DNA of 40,756 nt from assembly GCA_945876115.1 (NCBI GenBank), contig CAMCNF010000003.1:1-40756 (forward strand). Direction: 5' to 3'. The notes under the pieces were generated by a model. It was given only the letters and a program-made list of their open reading frames with translations, was not told where the DNA came from and searched no databases. Positions 30,418 to 40,100 of the stretch are shown here, in pieces. This DNA comes from Verrucomicrobia subdivision 6 bacterium. GTDB taxonomy: Bacteria; Verrucomicrobiota; Verrucomicrobiia; Methylacidiphilales; Verrucolacustridaceae. The position numbers and the translations under genes were made by a program. Numbering within the stretch: the first letter of the stretch is position 1; each line of letters starts with the position of its first letter.

Positions 30418-31482
30418 CTACCAGATTCCGCGATCGCCGCTCTTTAGGCCACGCACAAATTCTACCAACAACTGCACGCACCGCTCCACATCCTTCAGAT
30501 CCACCACCTCACTCGGGGTATGCATATATCGCAAAGGAATACTCACCAACCCCGTCGCCACCCCACCGCGCACCATTTGAATCGCCCGCGCATCCGTTCC
30601 CGTCGGACGGGGTTCCGCTTCCACTTGGTATGGAATTTTTAACCTCTCCGCCGCCTTCTTTAACCGCGCGAAAATCTCATGGTTAATATTCGCGCCTCGA
30701 CAAAGAATCGGTCCACCACCCAGTTTCGTCTCCCCAACTTTTCGAGGATCGCAATCGGGATGATCCGTCGCATGCCCCACATCCACCGCCACCGCCAAAT
30801 GCGGATGAATCGTGTAGGCCGAAGTCGTCGCCCCACGCACTCCAATCTCTTCCTGGACTGTCGCGACACTGACCACCTTAGCCGCAATTTTCTTTTCCTT
30901 CGACAACCTCACCAGAGTCTCACCCACCACATACGCCCCCACTTTATTATCAAACGCCCGCGCCGTCGCCAGACTCCCGCCCAACCGCTGAAACTCGTGA
31001 TCATACGTCGCCACATCCCCAATCGCTACCCGCTGCAACGCCTCCTCCTTGTTCTTCGCCCCAATATCGATCCACATCTCGTGCTTCTTCGGAACTCTCT
31101 TTCTCTCATCCTCCTCCATTAAGTGAATCGCCCGCTTCCCCGTCACCCCTACCACCGGTCCCTTCGCCGTCTGAATCACCACTCGCCGACCGGAAATCAC
31201 CGAAAGGTCATGACCCCCAATCGTGTCAAAATATAGAAAACCCTCTTTATTAATGTAGATCACCATAAAACCCAACTCATCCATATGCCCCGCCAGCATC
31301 ACCGTGGGATCTCCTTTTAAATTTAAGGTGGCAATTCGATTGCCCAGAGGATCTTTTTCATACCGATCCGCCCGTCCTTTGACGTGCCGATCGAACACTT
31401 CCTGCGCCTCAGTTTCATACCCCGAGGGGGAACGAGCATGCAGTAATTCGGTCAGAAAAGCCGGTGCAAGGGGTGAATCCAT
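30418..31482 (-). CDS. M42-family glutamyl/aminopeptidase
   Basis: PSGYETEAQEVF, VMLAGHMDELGFMV, DIGAKNKEEA, VQEEIGVRGATTSAY, LAVAVDVGHATDHP, RPTGTDARAIQMVRGGVATGLVSIPLRYMHTPSEVVDLKDVE. Confidence 0.92.
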   Translation of the reverse strand: MDSPLAPAFLTELLHARSPSGYETEAQEVFDRHVKGRADRYEKDPLGNRIATLNLKGDPTVMLAGHMDELGFMVIYINKEGFLYFDTIGGHDLSVISGRRVVIQTAKGPVVGVTGKRAIHLMEEDERKRVPKKHEMWIDIGAKNKEEALQRVAIGDVATYDHEFQRLGGSLATARAFDNKVGAYVVGETLVRLSKEKKIAAKVVSVATVQEEIGVRGATTSAYTIHPHLAVAVDVGHATDHPDCDPRKVGETKLGGGPILCRGANINHEIFARLKKAAERLKIPYQVEAEPRPTGTDARAIQMVRGGVATGLVSIPLRYMHTPSEVVDLKDVERCVQLLVEFVRGLKSGDRGIW

Positions 31483-31583
31483 CGGACTATCCTCCACATC
31501 CCTTGCTTGGTTTCCATCTCAAATTACCCGTCGACCCATTTCCCGTGCTTGAGAATGAGCCTCGGCTTAGGTTGAATCAAAGG

Positions 31584-32873
31584 ATGAACAAGTTCGGCGT
31601 TGGCCTCATCGGTTGCGGTACGGTCGGATCAGGACTGATCCGGAACCTTGCCAAGGCTAATCCCCTTTTGCGCGAACGCCTCGACATCCATCTCGAGATC
31701 GTCGCCGCCGCAGTCAAAGACATCACCAAAGTACGCGAAGGCTTACCCGTAAAGCCGATCGCCGATTGGCGCAAAGTGATCACTGATCCAGCCGTGCAAA
31801 TCGCCGTCGAACTCGTCGGTGGCGTGGACGAATCATTTCAAATTGCCCAGGCTTGCCTCAAAGCAGGAAAGCCCCTCGTTACTGCCAATAAAGCCCTCCT
31901 CGCCGAACGTGGTCACGAACTAATCGCCCAAGCACACCAGTCCAACGTTCCAATCTATTTCGAAGCCAGTGTCGCGGGCGGTATTCCCGTTATCAAAGTC
32001 CTCCGCGAAGGTCTCGTCGCCAACCAACTTCTAGGGCTTCACGGCATTATCAACGGAACATCAAATTACATCCTCACACGAATGGCCGAAGCTGGCTCCG
32101 ATTTCGCCACCGCTCTCCAGCAGGCCAAAGATCTCGGCTACGCTGAAGCCGATGACCGCCTCGATGTTGACGGAATCGATGCCGCCCATAAGGCCGCCAT
32201 CCTCTGCCTACTCGCCTACGGATTTCTACCCAAGTTCTCCGAGATTCCAGTCCAAGGCATTCGTAAGATTTCTTCGCAAGATGTCTCCTTTGCCGCCCAA
32301 CTCGGCTACAACATTAAACTCTTAGCCATCGTCCGCCCCCACGGTTCCGACCAAGTCGAAGTCCGTGTGGCCCCCACCCTTCTCCCTATTCGCCATCCCA
32401 TGGCCTCGGTTCACGGCGCCTTTAATGCCATTGGACTTCTCGGTAATCTGTCCGGTCCGGTTCAACTCACCGGCCGCGGCGCAGGTCCGGATGCCACCTC
32501 CAGCGCCCTGCTCGCTGACCTCGCAGAAGCCGCGAAAAATCTTCGCGACAAATCTCCTGGCCCCCAAATCCCCCAGCCCGACGGCAAACTCCGCCTCCTT
32601 CAGAAAGGCGAGTCGGTGGGACGCTTCTATGTACGACTTGAAGTCGAAGATCGCCCAGGTGTACTAGCCCTCGTCGCGGGAATCTTTGGCTCTGAAAAAA
32701 TCGGCATCTCCTCAGTGCTCCAACCCGAGGGCCACGGCGCTGGCTCCGTCCCGCTCGTTTTTCTTCTCGAAGCCGCCTCCGAATCTTCACTTGAAAAAGC
32801 AGTGGCCCAAATCACCAAATTACCCAACTCTCGCTCCCCTGCGCACATTCTTCGTGTAGAAGACTTATCATGA
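31584..32873 (+). CDS. hom: homoserine dehydrogenase with C-terminal ACT domain
   Basis: [111 protein letters not shown]. Confidence 0.95.
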   Translation: MNKFGVGLIGCGTVGSGLIRNLAKANPLLRERLDIHLEIVAAAVKDITKVREGLPVKPIADWRKVITDPAVQIAVELVGGVDESFQIAQACLKAGKPLVTANKALLAERGHELIAQAHQSNVPIYFEASVAGGIPVIKVLREGLVANQLLGLHGIINGTSNYILTRMAEAGSDFATALQQAKDLGYAEADDRLDVDGIDAAHKAAILCLLAYGFLPKFSEIPVQGIRKISSQDVSFAAQLGYNIKLLAIVRPHGSDQVEVRVAPTLLPIRHPMASVHGAFNAIGLLGNLSGPVQLTGRGAGPDATSSALLADLAEAAKNLRDKSPGPQIPQPDGKLRLLQKGESVGRFYVRLEVEDRPGVLALVAGIFGSEKIGISSVLQPEGHGAGSVPLVFLLEAASESSLEKAVAQITKLPNSRSPAHILRVEDLS

Positions 32874-33919
32874 GTTGGGGTGGCATCATTCAAGCGTATC
32901 GCGATCGTCTTCCTCTCCCCGAGGGCGCCAAGGTCATTACTCTCGGCGAGGGAAACACCCCACTCCTAGCTGCTCCTCGACTCGTAACCGCTCTTCGCGG
33001 GGACTTTGATCTACGTCTGAAATATGAGGGAATGAATCCTACGGCCTCTTTTAAAGACCGCGGCATGACCATGGCTGTCACCCATGCGGTCGCTAAGGGA
33101 GCCAAGCTGGTTATTTGCGCCAGCACCGGCAACACCTCCGCCTCAGCCTCAGCCTACGCCGCTCGCGCCGGGATCGCTTCCGCCGTCATTATTCCCGCAG
33201 GCAAAATCGCCCTGGGAAAACTTACCCAAGCTCTCATTCATGGGGCCAAACTCCTTCCCATCTCAGGAAATTTCGACGACGCCTTAAACCTAATCCGCCA
33301 AATGTCCAACCTCCCCGGTGTAGAAGTGGTTAACTCCATTAACCCAGTCAGAATTGAGGGCCAAAAAACCGCCTCGTTTGAGATTCTCGAAACCCTTGGA
33401 AAGACTCCCGACTTCCACTTTCTTCCCGTGGGCAACGCCGGTAACATCACTGCCTACTGGAAAGGATTCTGCGAGGCTCTTCCCCATAGCCCACGCCCGC
33501 GGATGTTTGGCTGGCAAGCTGCTGGGGCCGCTCCTCTTGTCGACGGGCACATCGTCAAGGATCCGCAAACCATCGCCACTGCCATTCGCATCGGAAACCC
33601 AGCCAGCGGTCCTGCCGCCCTCACCGCCATCAAAGATTCCAACGGCCGCATCGATAAAGTCACCGATGAGGAAATCCTTAGCGCCTACCAACTCCTTGCC
33701 CAAACCGAGGGCATCTTTGTCGAGCCGGCCTGTGCCGCCCCCGTTGCAGGCCTGCGCAAAGCCGTCGCCGCAGGTTGGATTCCAAAAGGCAGCCTCGTCA
33801 CTATGACGCTCACAGGCCACGGCTTAAAAGATCCCGATACCGCGCTTAGCCTTTTTCCTAATGCCCCATCGGCTATCGCTCCCACCTTGGAAGCCGCCCG
33901 CAAAGCCCTAGGTCTTTAA
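32870..33919 (+). CDS. thrC: threonine synthase
   Basis: [70 protein letters not shown] overlap with hom. Confidence 0.95.
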   Translation: MSWGGIIQAYRDRLPLPEGAKVITLGEGNTPLLAAPRLVTALRGDFDLRLKYEGMNPTASFKDRGMTMAVTHAVAKGAKLVICASTGNTSASASAYAARAGIASAVIIPAGKIALGKLTQALIHGAKLLPISGNFDDALNLIRQMSNLPGVEVVNSINPVRIEGQKTASFEILETLGKTPDFHFLPVGNAGNITAYWKGFCEALPHSPRPRMFGWQAAGAAPLVDGHIVKDPQTIATAIRIGNPASGPAALTAIKDSNGRIDKVTDEEILSAYQLLAQTEGIFVEPACAAPVAGLRKAVAAGWIPKGSLVTMTLTGHGLKDPDTALSLFPNAPSAIAPTLEAARKALGL

Positions 33920-33987
33920 CTTTTCGCCCGACCTTCTCGTCCACGAACCTTTCTTGCCTCCTGCTCTCGACCGCTTAAGCTTACGCT

Positions 33988-34230
33988 ATGTACATCCCTA
34001 TCCCCCTCGCCCTTGGTTTTCCCCAAGGCTCAGAATGGTTCTGGATTGTTCTCGTAATTATTCTTCTTTTCGGTGCCAAAAAACTCCCAGAGCTAGCGCG
34101 ATCCATTGGCCGTAGCTTGGGGGAGTTTTCTCGGGCGAAAGATGATTTTGAGAAAGAGGTCAAAAACGCTGTGGAAGACGGGGACAAAAAAAGTCCGACC
34201 TCGAACAAAGATTCCTCTAAAACATCTTAA
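33988..34230 (+). CDS. tatA: Sec-independent translocase protein TatA/TatE family
   Basis: SEWFWIVLVIILLFGAKKLPELARSIGRSLGEFSRAKDDFEKEV. Confidence 0.88.
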   Translation: MYIPIPLALGFPQGSEWFWIVLVIILLFGAKKLPELARSIGRSLGEFSRAKDDFEKEVKNAVEDGDKKSPTSNKDSSKTS

Positions 34231-34837
34231 TTTTGGAGCTGTAGCTTCCGCCGTGTTTCCGCAACGCGGCAAATAGGCAAACCACCGCCAGCCCCAACAT
34301 TCCGTACAAAGCTCCCCACCAACCAGGTCCGAGTTGCAGTTGAGCTAAAAGCCTGTCCGTGTAGGCATCGGCCATTTTCCATCGAAGCACGAAATACATT
34401 CCCATCAGCATCAGGGAAACTAGTGCCAACAGGGATGGCGGAACTCCACGTAAAATAAAGAAACCCCAACCCAGTCCAGCCAAAATCGGCACCAAGAGAA
34501 GCCAACCCAAAAGTGGCTGCTTTTCTTTTCCGCCAAGCACAACTGAGGCCAGTTCTTGCTGAGCCTTCATCCGAGGAGTCCCTGAGGCCGCTCCAAAGAC
34601 AAGCTGAAACCCGGAAAACCCATCTGCTGGATCCGCCCAGATATCTTTCCACTCCTCCGCTCTCATCCAGATCAAAGTTCTCCCAACCCCTTTACCCCCC
34701 TGCGCCAAGTTTTTTACCACCTCCATCGTGTTTTTTCTCAAAGCATCAGGAGAGACCCTCACCCACGGAAGAAAAAAACAGATCACCGTAAGAAGCGCAA
34801 AAAATCTGCCCGCTAAATGAACGAAATCCATACGCAT
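34217..34837 (-). CDS. Hypothetical multi-TM membrane protein
   Basis: Hydrophobic segments (FFALLTVICFFLPWVRV; LLGWLLLVPILAGLGWGFFI; LLALVSLMLMGMYFVL; GALYGMLGLAVVCLFAAL). Tail overlaps tatA end by 14 nt. Confidence 0.6.
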   Translation of the reverse strand: MRMDFVHLAGRFFALLTVICFFLPWVRVSPDALRKNTMEVVKNLAQGGKGVGRTLIWMRAEEWKDIWADPADGFSGFQLVFGAASGTPRMKAQQELASVVLGGKEKQPLLGWLLLVPILAGLGWGFFILRGVPPSLLALVSLMLMGMYFVLRWKMADAYTDRLLAQLQLGPGWWGALYGMLGLAVVCLFAALRKHGGSYSSKIKMF

Positions 34838-34906
34838 CAGACCCTCTATTAACCACTTTCCTGCCCTTTAGACAACCCTGCCCATCATCCCCCCCCTGCC
34901 GCCCTG

Positions 34907-34928
34907 TGCTCGCAGCATGCTGCGAGCA
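34907..34928. repeat. REP-like perfect palindrome, left copy: TGCTCGCAGCATGCTGCGAGCA
   Basis: Read directly; 22-nt self-complementary sequence upstream of the RAYT gene. Confidence 0.9.
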
Positions 34929-34993
34929 TGAGAAAAACTGAGGGGCCTAAAATATCACCGCAACTTTTCATGATATGGGGAGTTTAATCTGCC

Positions 34994-35605
34994 ATGGGAC
35001 AAAAACGTAAACACTTCATGCCCGGGACAATCTTCCATGTGTGCAATCGAGCCGCTATGCGAGCGCAGATTTTTGCAGACACAGACGACTATGTCATCTG
35101 CGAGAAAACCTTGGCCGAATCTTTGGAGAAATATGGTATTATTTTGTATGCCTATTGTATAATGCCAAATCATTGGCATCTCCTTGTCCAAGAGGAGGCT
35201 GTGGGATCTCTTTCTCGCTGTTTACAGCGCTACGCCAGCACTCAAGCACGTCGTTATCGTCGACGTCATAACACCGAGGGCCTCGGTGCCGTCTACCAGA
35301 ATCGTTTCCACGCTAATCCAGTGCAACTCAACGAATCGTTTCTTCGGGTTGCTCAATATATAGAGCGAAACCCAGTCAAAGCGGGCCTATGCTTTGAAGC
35401 CAAGTCCTGGCGCTGGAGTAGCGCCTTTCCAAACAACAACCGATCTATCCCGGTGGATCCTTGGCCAATGATTAAACCCGTTGATTGGGAGGAAATTCTG
35501 AAGGAACCTACACGCGGGGATTGGACAGAAAGGATCGAAATTTCCTTGGTCTCTCAAATCCCACTTGGCGAAATGGACTGGCAAAAAAAGATCAGTCCAC
35601 TTTAG
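34994..35605 (+). mobile_element. REP-associated tyrosine transposase (RAYT, Y1/TnpA_REP family)
   Basis: MPGTIFHVCNRAAMRAQIF, YCIMPNHWHLLVQEE (HUH motif HWH), LGAVYQNRFHANPV, YIERNPVKAGLCFEAKSWRWSSA. Confidence 0.93.
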
Positions 35606-35622
35606 TCCTTTAGTGGCGCCCC

Positions 35623-35661
35623 CCGTGCTCGCAGCATGCTGCGAGCAAGCTGCGAGCACGG
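35623..35661. repeat. REP-like structure, right copy: contains the same 22-nt palindrome (35626-35647) plus an extra inverted arm (GCTGCGAGCACGG at 35649-35661)
   Basis: CCGTGCTCGCAGC (35623-35635) is the exact reverse complement of GCTGCGAGCACGG (35649-35661); the middle segment ATGCTGCGAGCA can also pair with the left arm. Confidence 0.9.
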
Positions 35662-35729
35662 CAAAGCGGATGGGAAAGGCTGGATTAGACAAACATGGGA
35701 TCGAAGCGCTACTTTCTTTGCTTACTATT

Positions 35730-36938
35730 ATGGTCCACATCCACCCCATTCCCGCTCTTTCCGTAAATCCTACCCGAGCTAATCAGGTCACCTGCGTCCC
35801 CTACGATATCGTTTCGCGCGAAGAGTGTCGCACCCTCGCCAGGGACAATCCCAACACTCTGCTGCGAGTCGACCGAGCTGACCTCGAATTTCCCGATTCG
35901 GTCAAATTCAACACACCTGAAGTCTACAAAAAAGCCGCCCAGAATTTTGCCAAATTGATCAAGAATCAGTCTCTCCTGAGAGAATCAAGACCCTCGATCT
36001 ATCTCGTCCGAATGATCGAGGGGACGCACCGGCAACGGGGCTTTGCCGCTCTGGCAGACTTTGCCGACTACGCGTCAGGCCAACTTCGAAAACACGAGTT
36101 CACCCGCCCCGACAAGGAGGATGACCGCGTCAACCTGATCCGGCATCTCGGCGCCCTCACCGGACCCGTGCTCGCCGCCTATCTCGACCTGCCCGAACTG
36201 ACAGCCCAGATGAATGAAATTGAACTCACCGTAAAACCGCTGGCAGAAGTCACTGATGAGCGTGGGGTCATCCATACTGTCTGGCGCTGTCCTGATCCTT
36301 CCGAAATCGTCCGCCTCTTTACGCAAGTCAACCGGTCCTACATTGCCGACGGACATCATCGGGCTGCCGCTGCCGCCCGCCTGGCGGAAGAAAAACCAGG
36401 CCCACTTGGAATTCTCACTGTTTATTTTCCAGCCTCCGAGCTTAGGATTTTTCCCTATCACCGACTCGTCTTGAAGCTGGACCCCTTTACCCCTGCAACA
36501 TTCCTCGAAGAGGCGGAAAAGGTTTTTCAAGTCACCCCCACCCCAACTGCTCCTCCCGATGAAACTGGAAAAATTGGGCTCTTTTTAGAAGGCAAATGGC
36601 ATCAGCTCTCCTGGAAAGCCGATGAGAAATCCGATCCTGTGGCAAAATTAGATGCGTCCGCGCTGCAGGACCGGTTGCTCGGTCCAATCTTAAAAGTGAA
36701 GGATCCCAGGACCGATGCCCGTCTCGATTTCGTGGGCGGAATTCATGGAACTAAAAGTCTGGAAGATAAGGTCAATTCAGGCCAGGCATCCGCCGCTTTC
36801 AATCTTCCGGCCGTTTCCCTCTCCCAAATCCTCGCCGTGGCCGATGCTGACCAGATCATGCCCCCCAAGAGCACCTGGTTTGAACCAAAACTCAGGTCCG
36901 GCTTTTACGTCCACCAGTTCGGCCCAACTCAGCCTTAA
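35730..36938 (+). CDS. DUF1015-family protein
   Basis: VTCVPYDIVSREECRTLARDNPNTLLRVDRADLEFP, YLVRMIEGTHRQRGFAALADFADY, YIADGHHRAAAAARLAEE. Start chosen at ATG 35730; the longer track ORF reads through the REP sequence. Confidence 0.85.
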   Translation: MVHIHPIPALSVNPTRANQVTCVPYDIVSREECRTLARDNPNTLLRVDRADLEFPDSVKFNTPEVYKKAAQNFAKLIKNQSLLRESRPSIYLVRMIEGTHRQRGFAALADFADYASGQLRKHEFTRPDKEDDRVNLIRHLGALTGPVLAAYLDLPELTAQMNEIELTVKPLAEVTDERGVIHTVWRCPDPSEIVRLFTQVNRSYIADGHHRAAAAARLAEEKPGPLGILTVYFPASELRIFPYHRLVLKLDPFTPATFLEEAEKVFQVTPTPTAPPDETGKIGLFLEGKWHQLSWKADEKSDPVAKLDASALQDRLLGPILKVKDPRTDARLDFVGGIHGTKSLEDKVNSGQASAAFNLPAVSLSQILAVADADQIMPPKSTWFEPKLRSGFYVHQFGPTQP

Positions 36939-37112
36939 GCACTTCACAAAAAATCCCCACCACCTAGGCAGTGGAGTAACTACGTCTCAATTGCTCGCTC
37001 CAAAGATCTGCCCATGTACAGGTCAAAATTGCTTTCCATGGCTTGCTTAAAACAAAGCAGGATAGCTTGTTTAACTATTTAAGGGTTTGTTATGGTTTTG
37101 ATCAACCTACAG

Positions 37113-37141
37113 TTGACAAATTACACATTATGTACTATAGG
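37113..37141 (+). promoter_or_regulatory. Candidate sigma-70-type promoter: TTGACA (37113-37118), 17-bp spacer, TATAGG (37136-37141)
   Basis: Perfect -35 hexamer and TATA-containing -10 with 17-bp spacing in an A+T-rich intergenic region just before the GH16 gene. Confidence 0.5.
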
Positions 37142-37149
37142 ATAGTACT

Positions 37150-40100
37150 GTGTTTTCACAACGCCTTCAGCGATACTTAACTGCTGCAATAGCAATAATT
37201 TCGTTTTCATCAACTAGAGTCGAGGCTGCCACAAGCACGCTGTTGGATTTAAACTTTAATAGCTCTAGCGCAACGTACGCCTACTATGCCTCGACTGCAC
37301 TAAGCCCAGGTTCTGGAAATATTTCACCCACCACAACCTTAGCGAACAATAGCTTCCCAACAGCACCCACCAGCGGTTATCTCGCTCTCACCCCAAACGC
37401 CTCTGCTGTAACAGCAGCATCCTTTTATGGAGGTTGGGCGGCTAACGTAACATTAGGGGCGGTCAACAGTCCTTACACCGCGGGAGGATTTGGTCAAAGT
37501 GATCTTAGCAAAGTGTCATTTACTGCCAAAGTCCGTGCTCGAGGAATGCCCAGCACCGGTGCCGTGGTCATTCTTAAACTGCACGCTACTGGAGATAACC
37601 CCAATTTAGTGCCTGGTGGATATAAGAGAATTATGTTCGAGCCAGTTTTTATCAACGGAAGCGACTGGACTACGATTGGCGGGACTTTGGATACGGCCGG
37701 ATTGATTGCTGGCAAGGGCACCTCCTACAGCTTTTTGGCCAATGCAGCGACCTATACCGCACTTATTGAGCTAAGCGGTTTCAATCGAATCGGAACCACT
37801 GGCTACACTGCCTATGCAGATAATCCGACTGTTCCTGCAGCTGGGGGAAGAAAAAATCCTGGCTTCGATCTTACGGCTTCTAATATTCGAGTCGAAATCG
37901 ATGATGTGAAACTCGTAGTCACGGATGCTGCCACGACAGGATACATAGCCGCTACCACACCAGCTCAACTTCTACGCAACGGAAGCTTCGCTCAGGGGGA
38001 ATCAAATTGGACGGTTTTTGAGGGTGCTTATGTTAATAGTAGCGATCCATGGAGTGAGGACGGTAGTACCTTTCTTTTCTGGCCGGGTTGGTCGGGGGGT
38101 GCGTATGCAGGAGCGATGCAACAGGGCATCTCATTCAATTCCGCGAATGGCGATTACTTTACCGCCACGTTCCGAGCGAAATTTGATACAAATTATAAAG
38201 CCAGCTCAACGATCGTGGCATTTATGGACACTGCCGCGATTGCGGAATACTCCAGCACCGACTTGTCTGAGGATATTTCTCAGGGCTTAGGCCAATGGAA
38301 AACATACAAAGCCTCCTTTAAAGCCAATTCAGCCCAACTCGCTGCGGGGGCAATGACATTAAAAATTCAGCCTCTGGGTAGAAACACATCCGGAGCTGAA
38401 TTCTCAAGCCTCCTTGTAGACGATGTGGTTCTATCCCAAGCAACTTCGGCTTCGGTCGGACCACAAATTGGCGTGAAGCTCAACGCAGCGGTGCAAACCG
38501 ACAATGGAAATACGGCACTGATCTCTCCCCCTGTCGGAAGACCCACCACCTACTCACTTAAGCTAGCCAATACTGGCGCAGAAGACCTAATCATCAGCTC
38601 CATCACCCTTTCAGGAAGTTCAATTTCTTTAGTAAGTGCCACCTTGCCCGCGACGATTACCCCAGGTGGAACTCAGACTTTTTCTATGACAACAACCCCT
38701 GCTTCAATCGCGTCGATCGCCAGCACCCTCACCATCAACAGCAACGACAAAGAAGTTGCCGATCAAGCCTTTGTAGTCAACTTATCGACTACCCCAGTCA
38801 ATCTGACCGAATCTTTCAACGGCTCTGAAACCCCAACTCAACTGGGATGGTCTTCAGTTGCTTCGACCGCAGGCCTCCTAGGAGCCAGCAGCCTCACGAC
38901 AGCTGGCGGTGAGCTTGTTCTCAGTGTCAATTCTGCGGGAGATACCTGGCCCTGGTCCTACTCGATCTCAAAAACTTTTGTCTCACCAGGTGTACTCGAC
39001 CTAAGCGCCAGCTCCCTCCTTGTTGCCCTCAAGGCCTCGGGCGTTTACCAAGGGAGTGGCGATAACAAAGTTCAGATCCGTTTAGAATCCCTCAACAGTG
39101 CTCAGGTTGTCACTGGGAGCATTCAACTCGGGACTTGGGTCGACGAAACCACAGCCAACTCAGTTGCTCCTTTAGATGCTTACTTTACTGGTGATGGAAT
39201 CAATGATCGGGTTGTTGTCTATGTCCCTGAAAATTCTCCATCCTACACGACTGTCGGAGGCTCCCTCTCTTCTCCTTCCACTGGGGTCAACACGACCTTT
39301 GACACATCCGCCCCCTACTATCGTCTCGTCATTCAAATGACCGATCGCGAATTCGATATCGATGCGGGAAATTTGGTGTCGATCGACTCCATCACTCTCG
39401 ATCTTAGCTTAAAACCCTTTTCTCTCAGTAACGGTAGCTTTGAAGAGGACACTACAACCGTAGGCACCGGTTTAGCACCCGCCTTATGGATGCAATTTCC
39501 TATTCCAGGAGTCAGCAAAGACATTCTCAGCAACGGAACTAAAATCTACAATCAAGCTACTAATAATGAAGATCCTACTGCGACTATCGCGGCTTTTGCG
39601 GGGACCAAGGTAATGAAGATGTATGGGCAAAACTACTATCCTGGTGGCGTCTGGGAAGGGCCCTCACAAACTGGGGTTGTTTACCAGGAGTTCTTAACTT
39701 CCAGCGCCCCTAGCCTCGCCTCAGGCGCGGTGATTCATGCCCGAGGCATGGTAAAAGTATTTGGCATCGATCCCTTGAATGGAGGAAGCACCTTTAACTA
39801 CGGATTTAAATTCATGAATAGTGCTAACAGTGAAATTAGTCGGGCTGTGACCACACTGACCGCAAGCAACTTCACTCCAGATAAGTGGCTTCCCCTCACG
39901 GTCAACGCAACCATCCCCGCAGGAACCGATAAAGTTCAGCTGATCAGTGAATTCGTTCAGAAGGCCTCAACCGATAAAGGCTCAGTTTATCTAGATGACC
40001 TTTCGGTTGGTTTCGGAACCATCAACGCCACCACCCCCGTGGGCAGTTCCACCTATCCACTGGTCTGGTCGGAAGAGTTTGATGGCGCAGCACTGAATTC

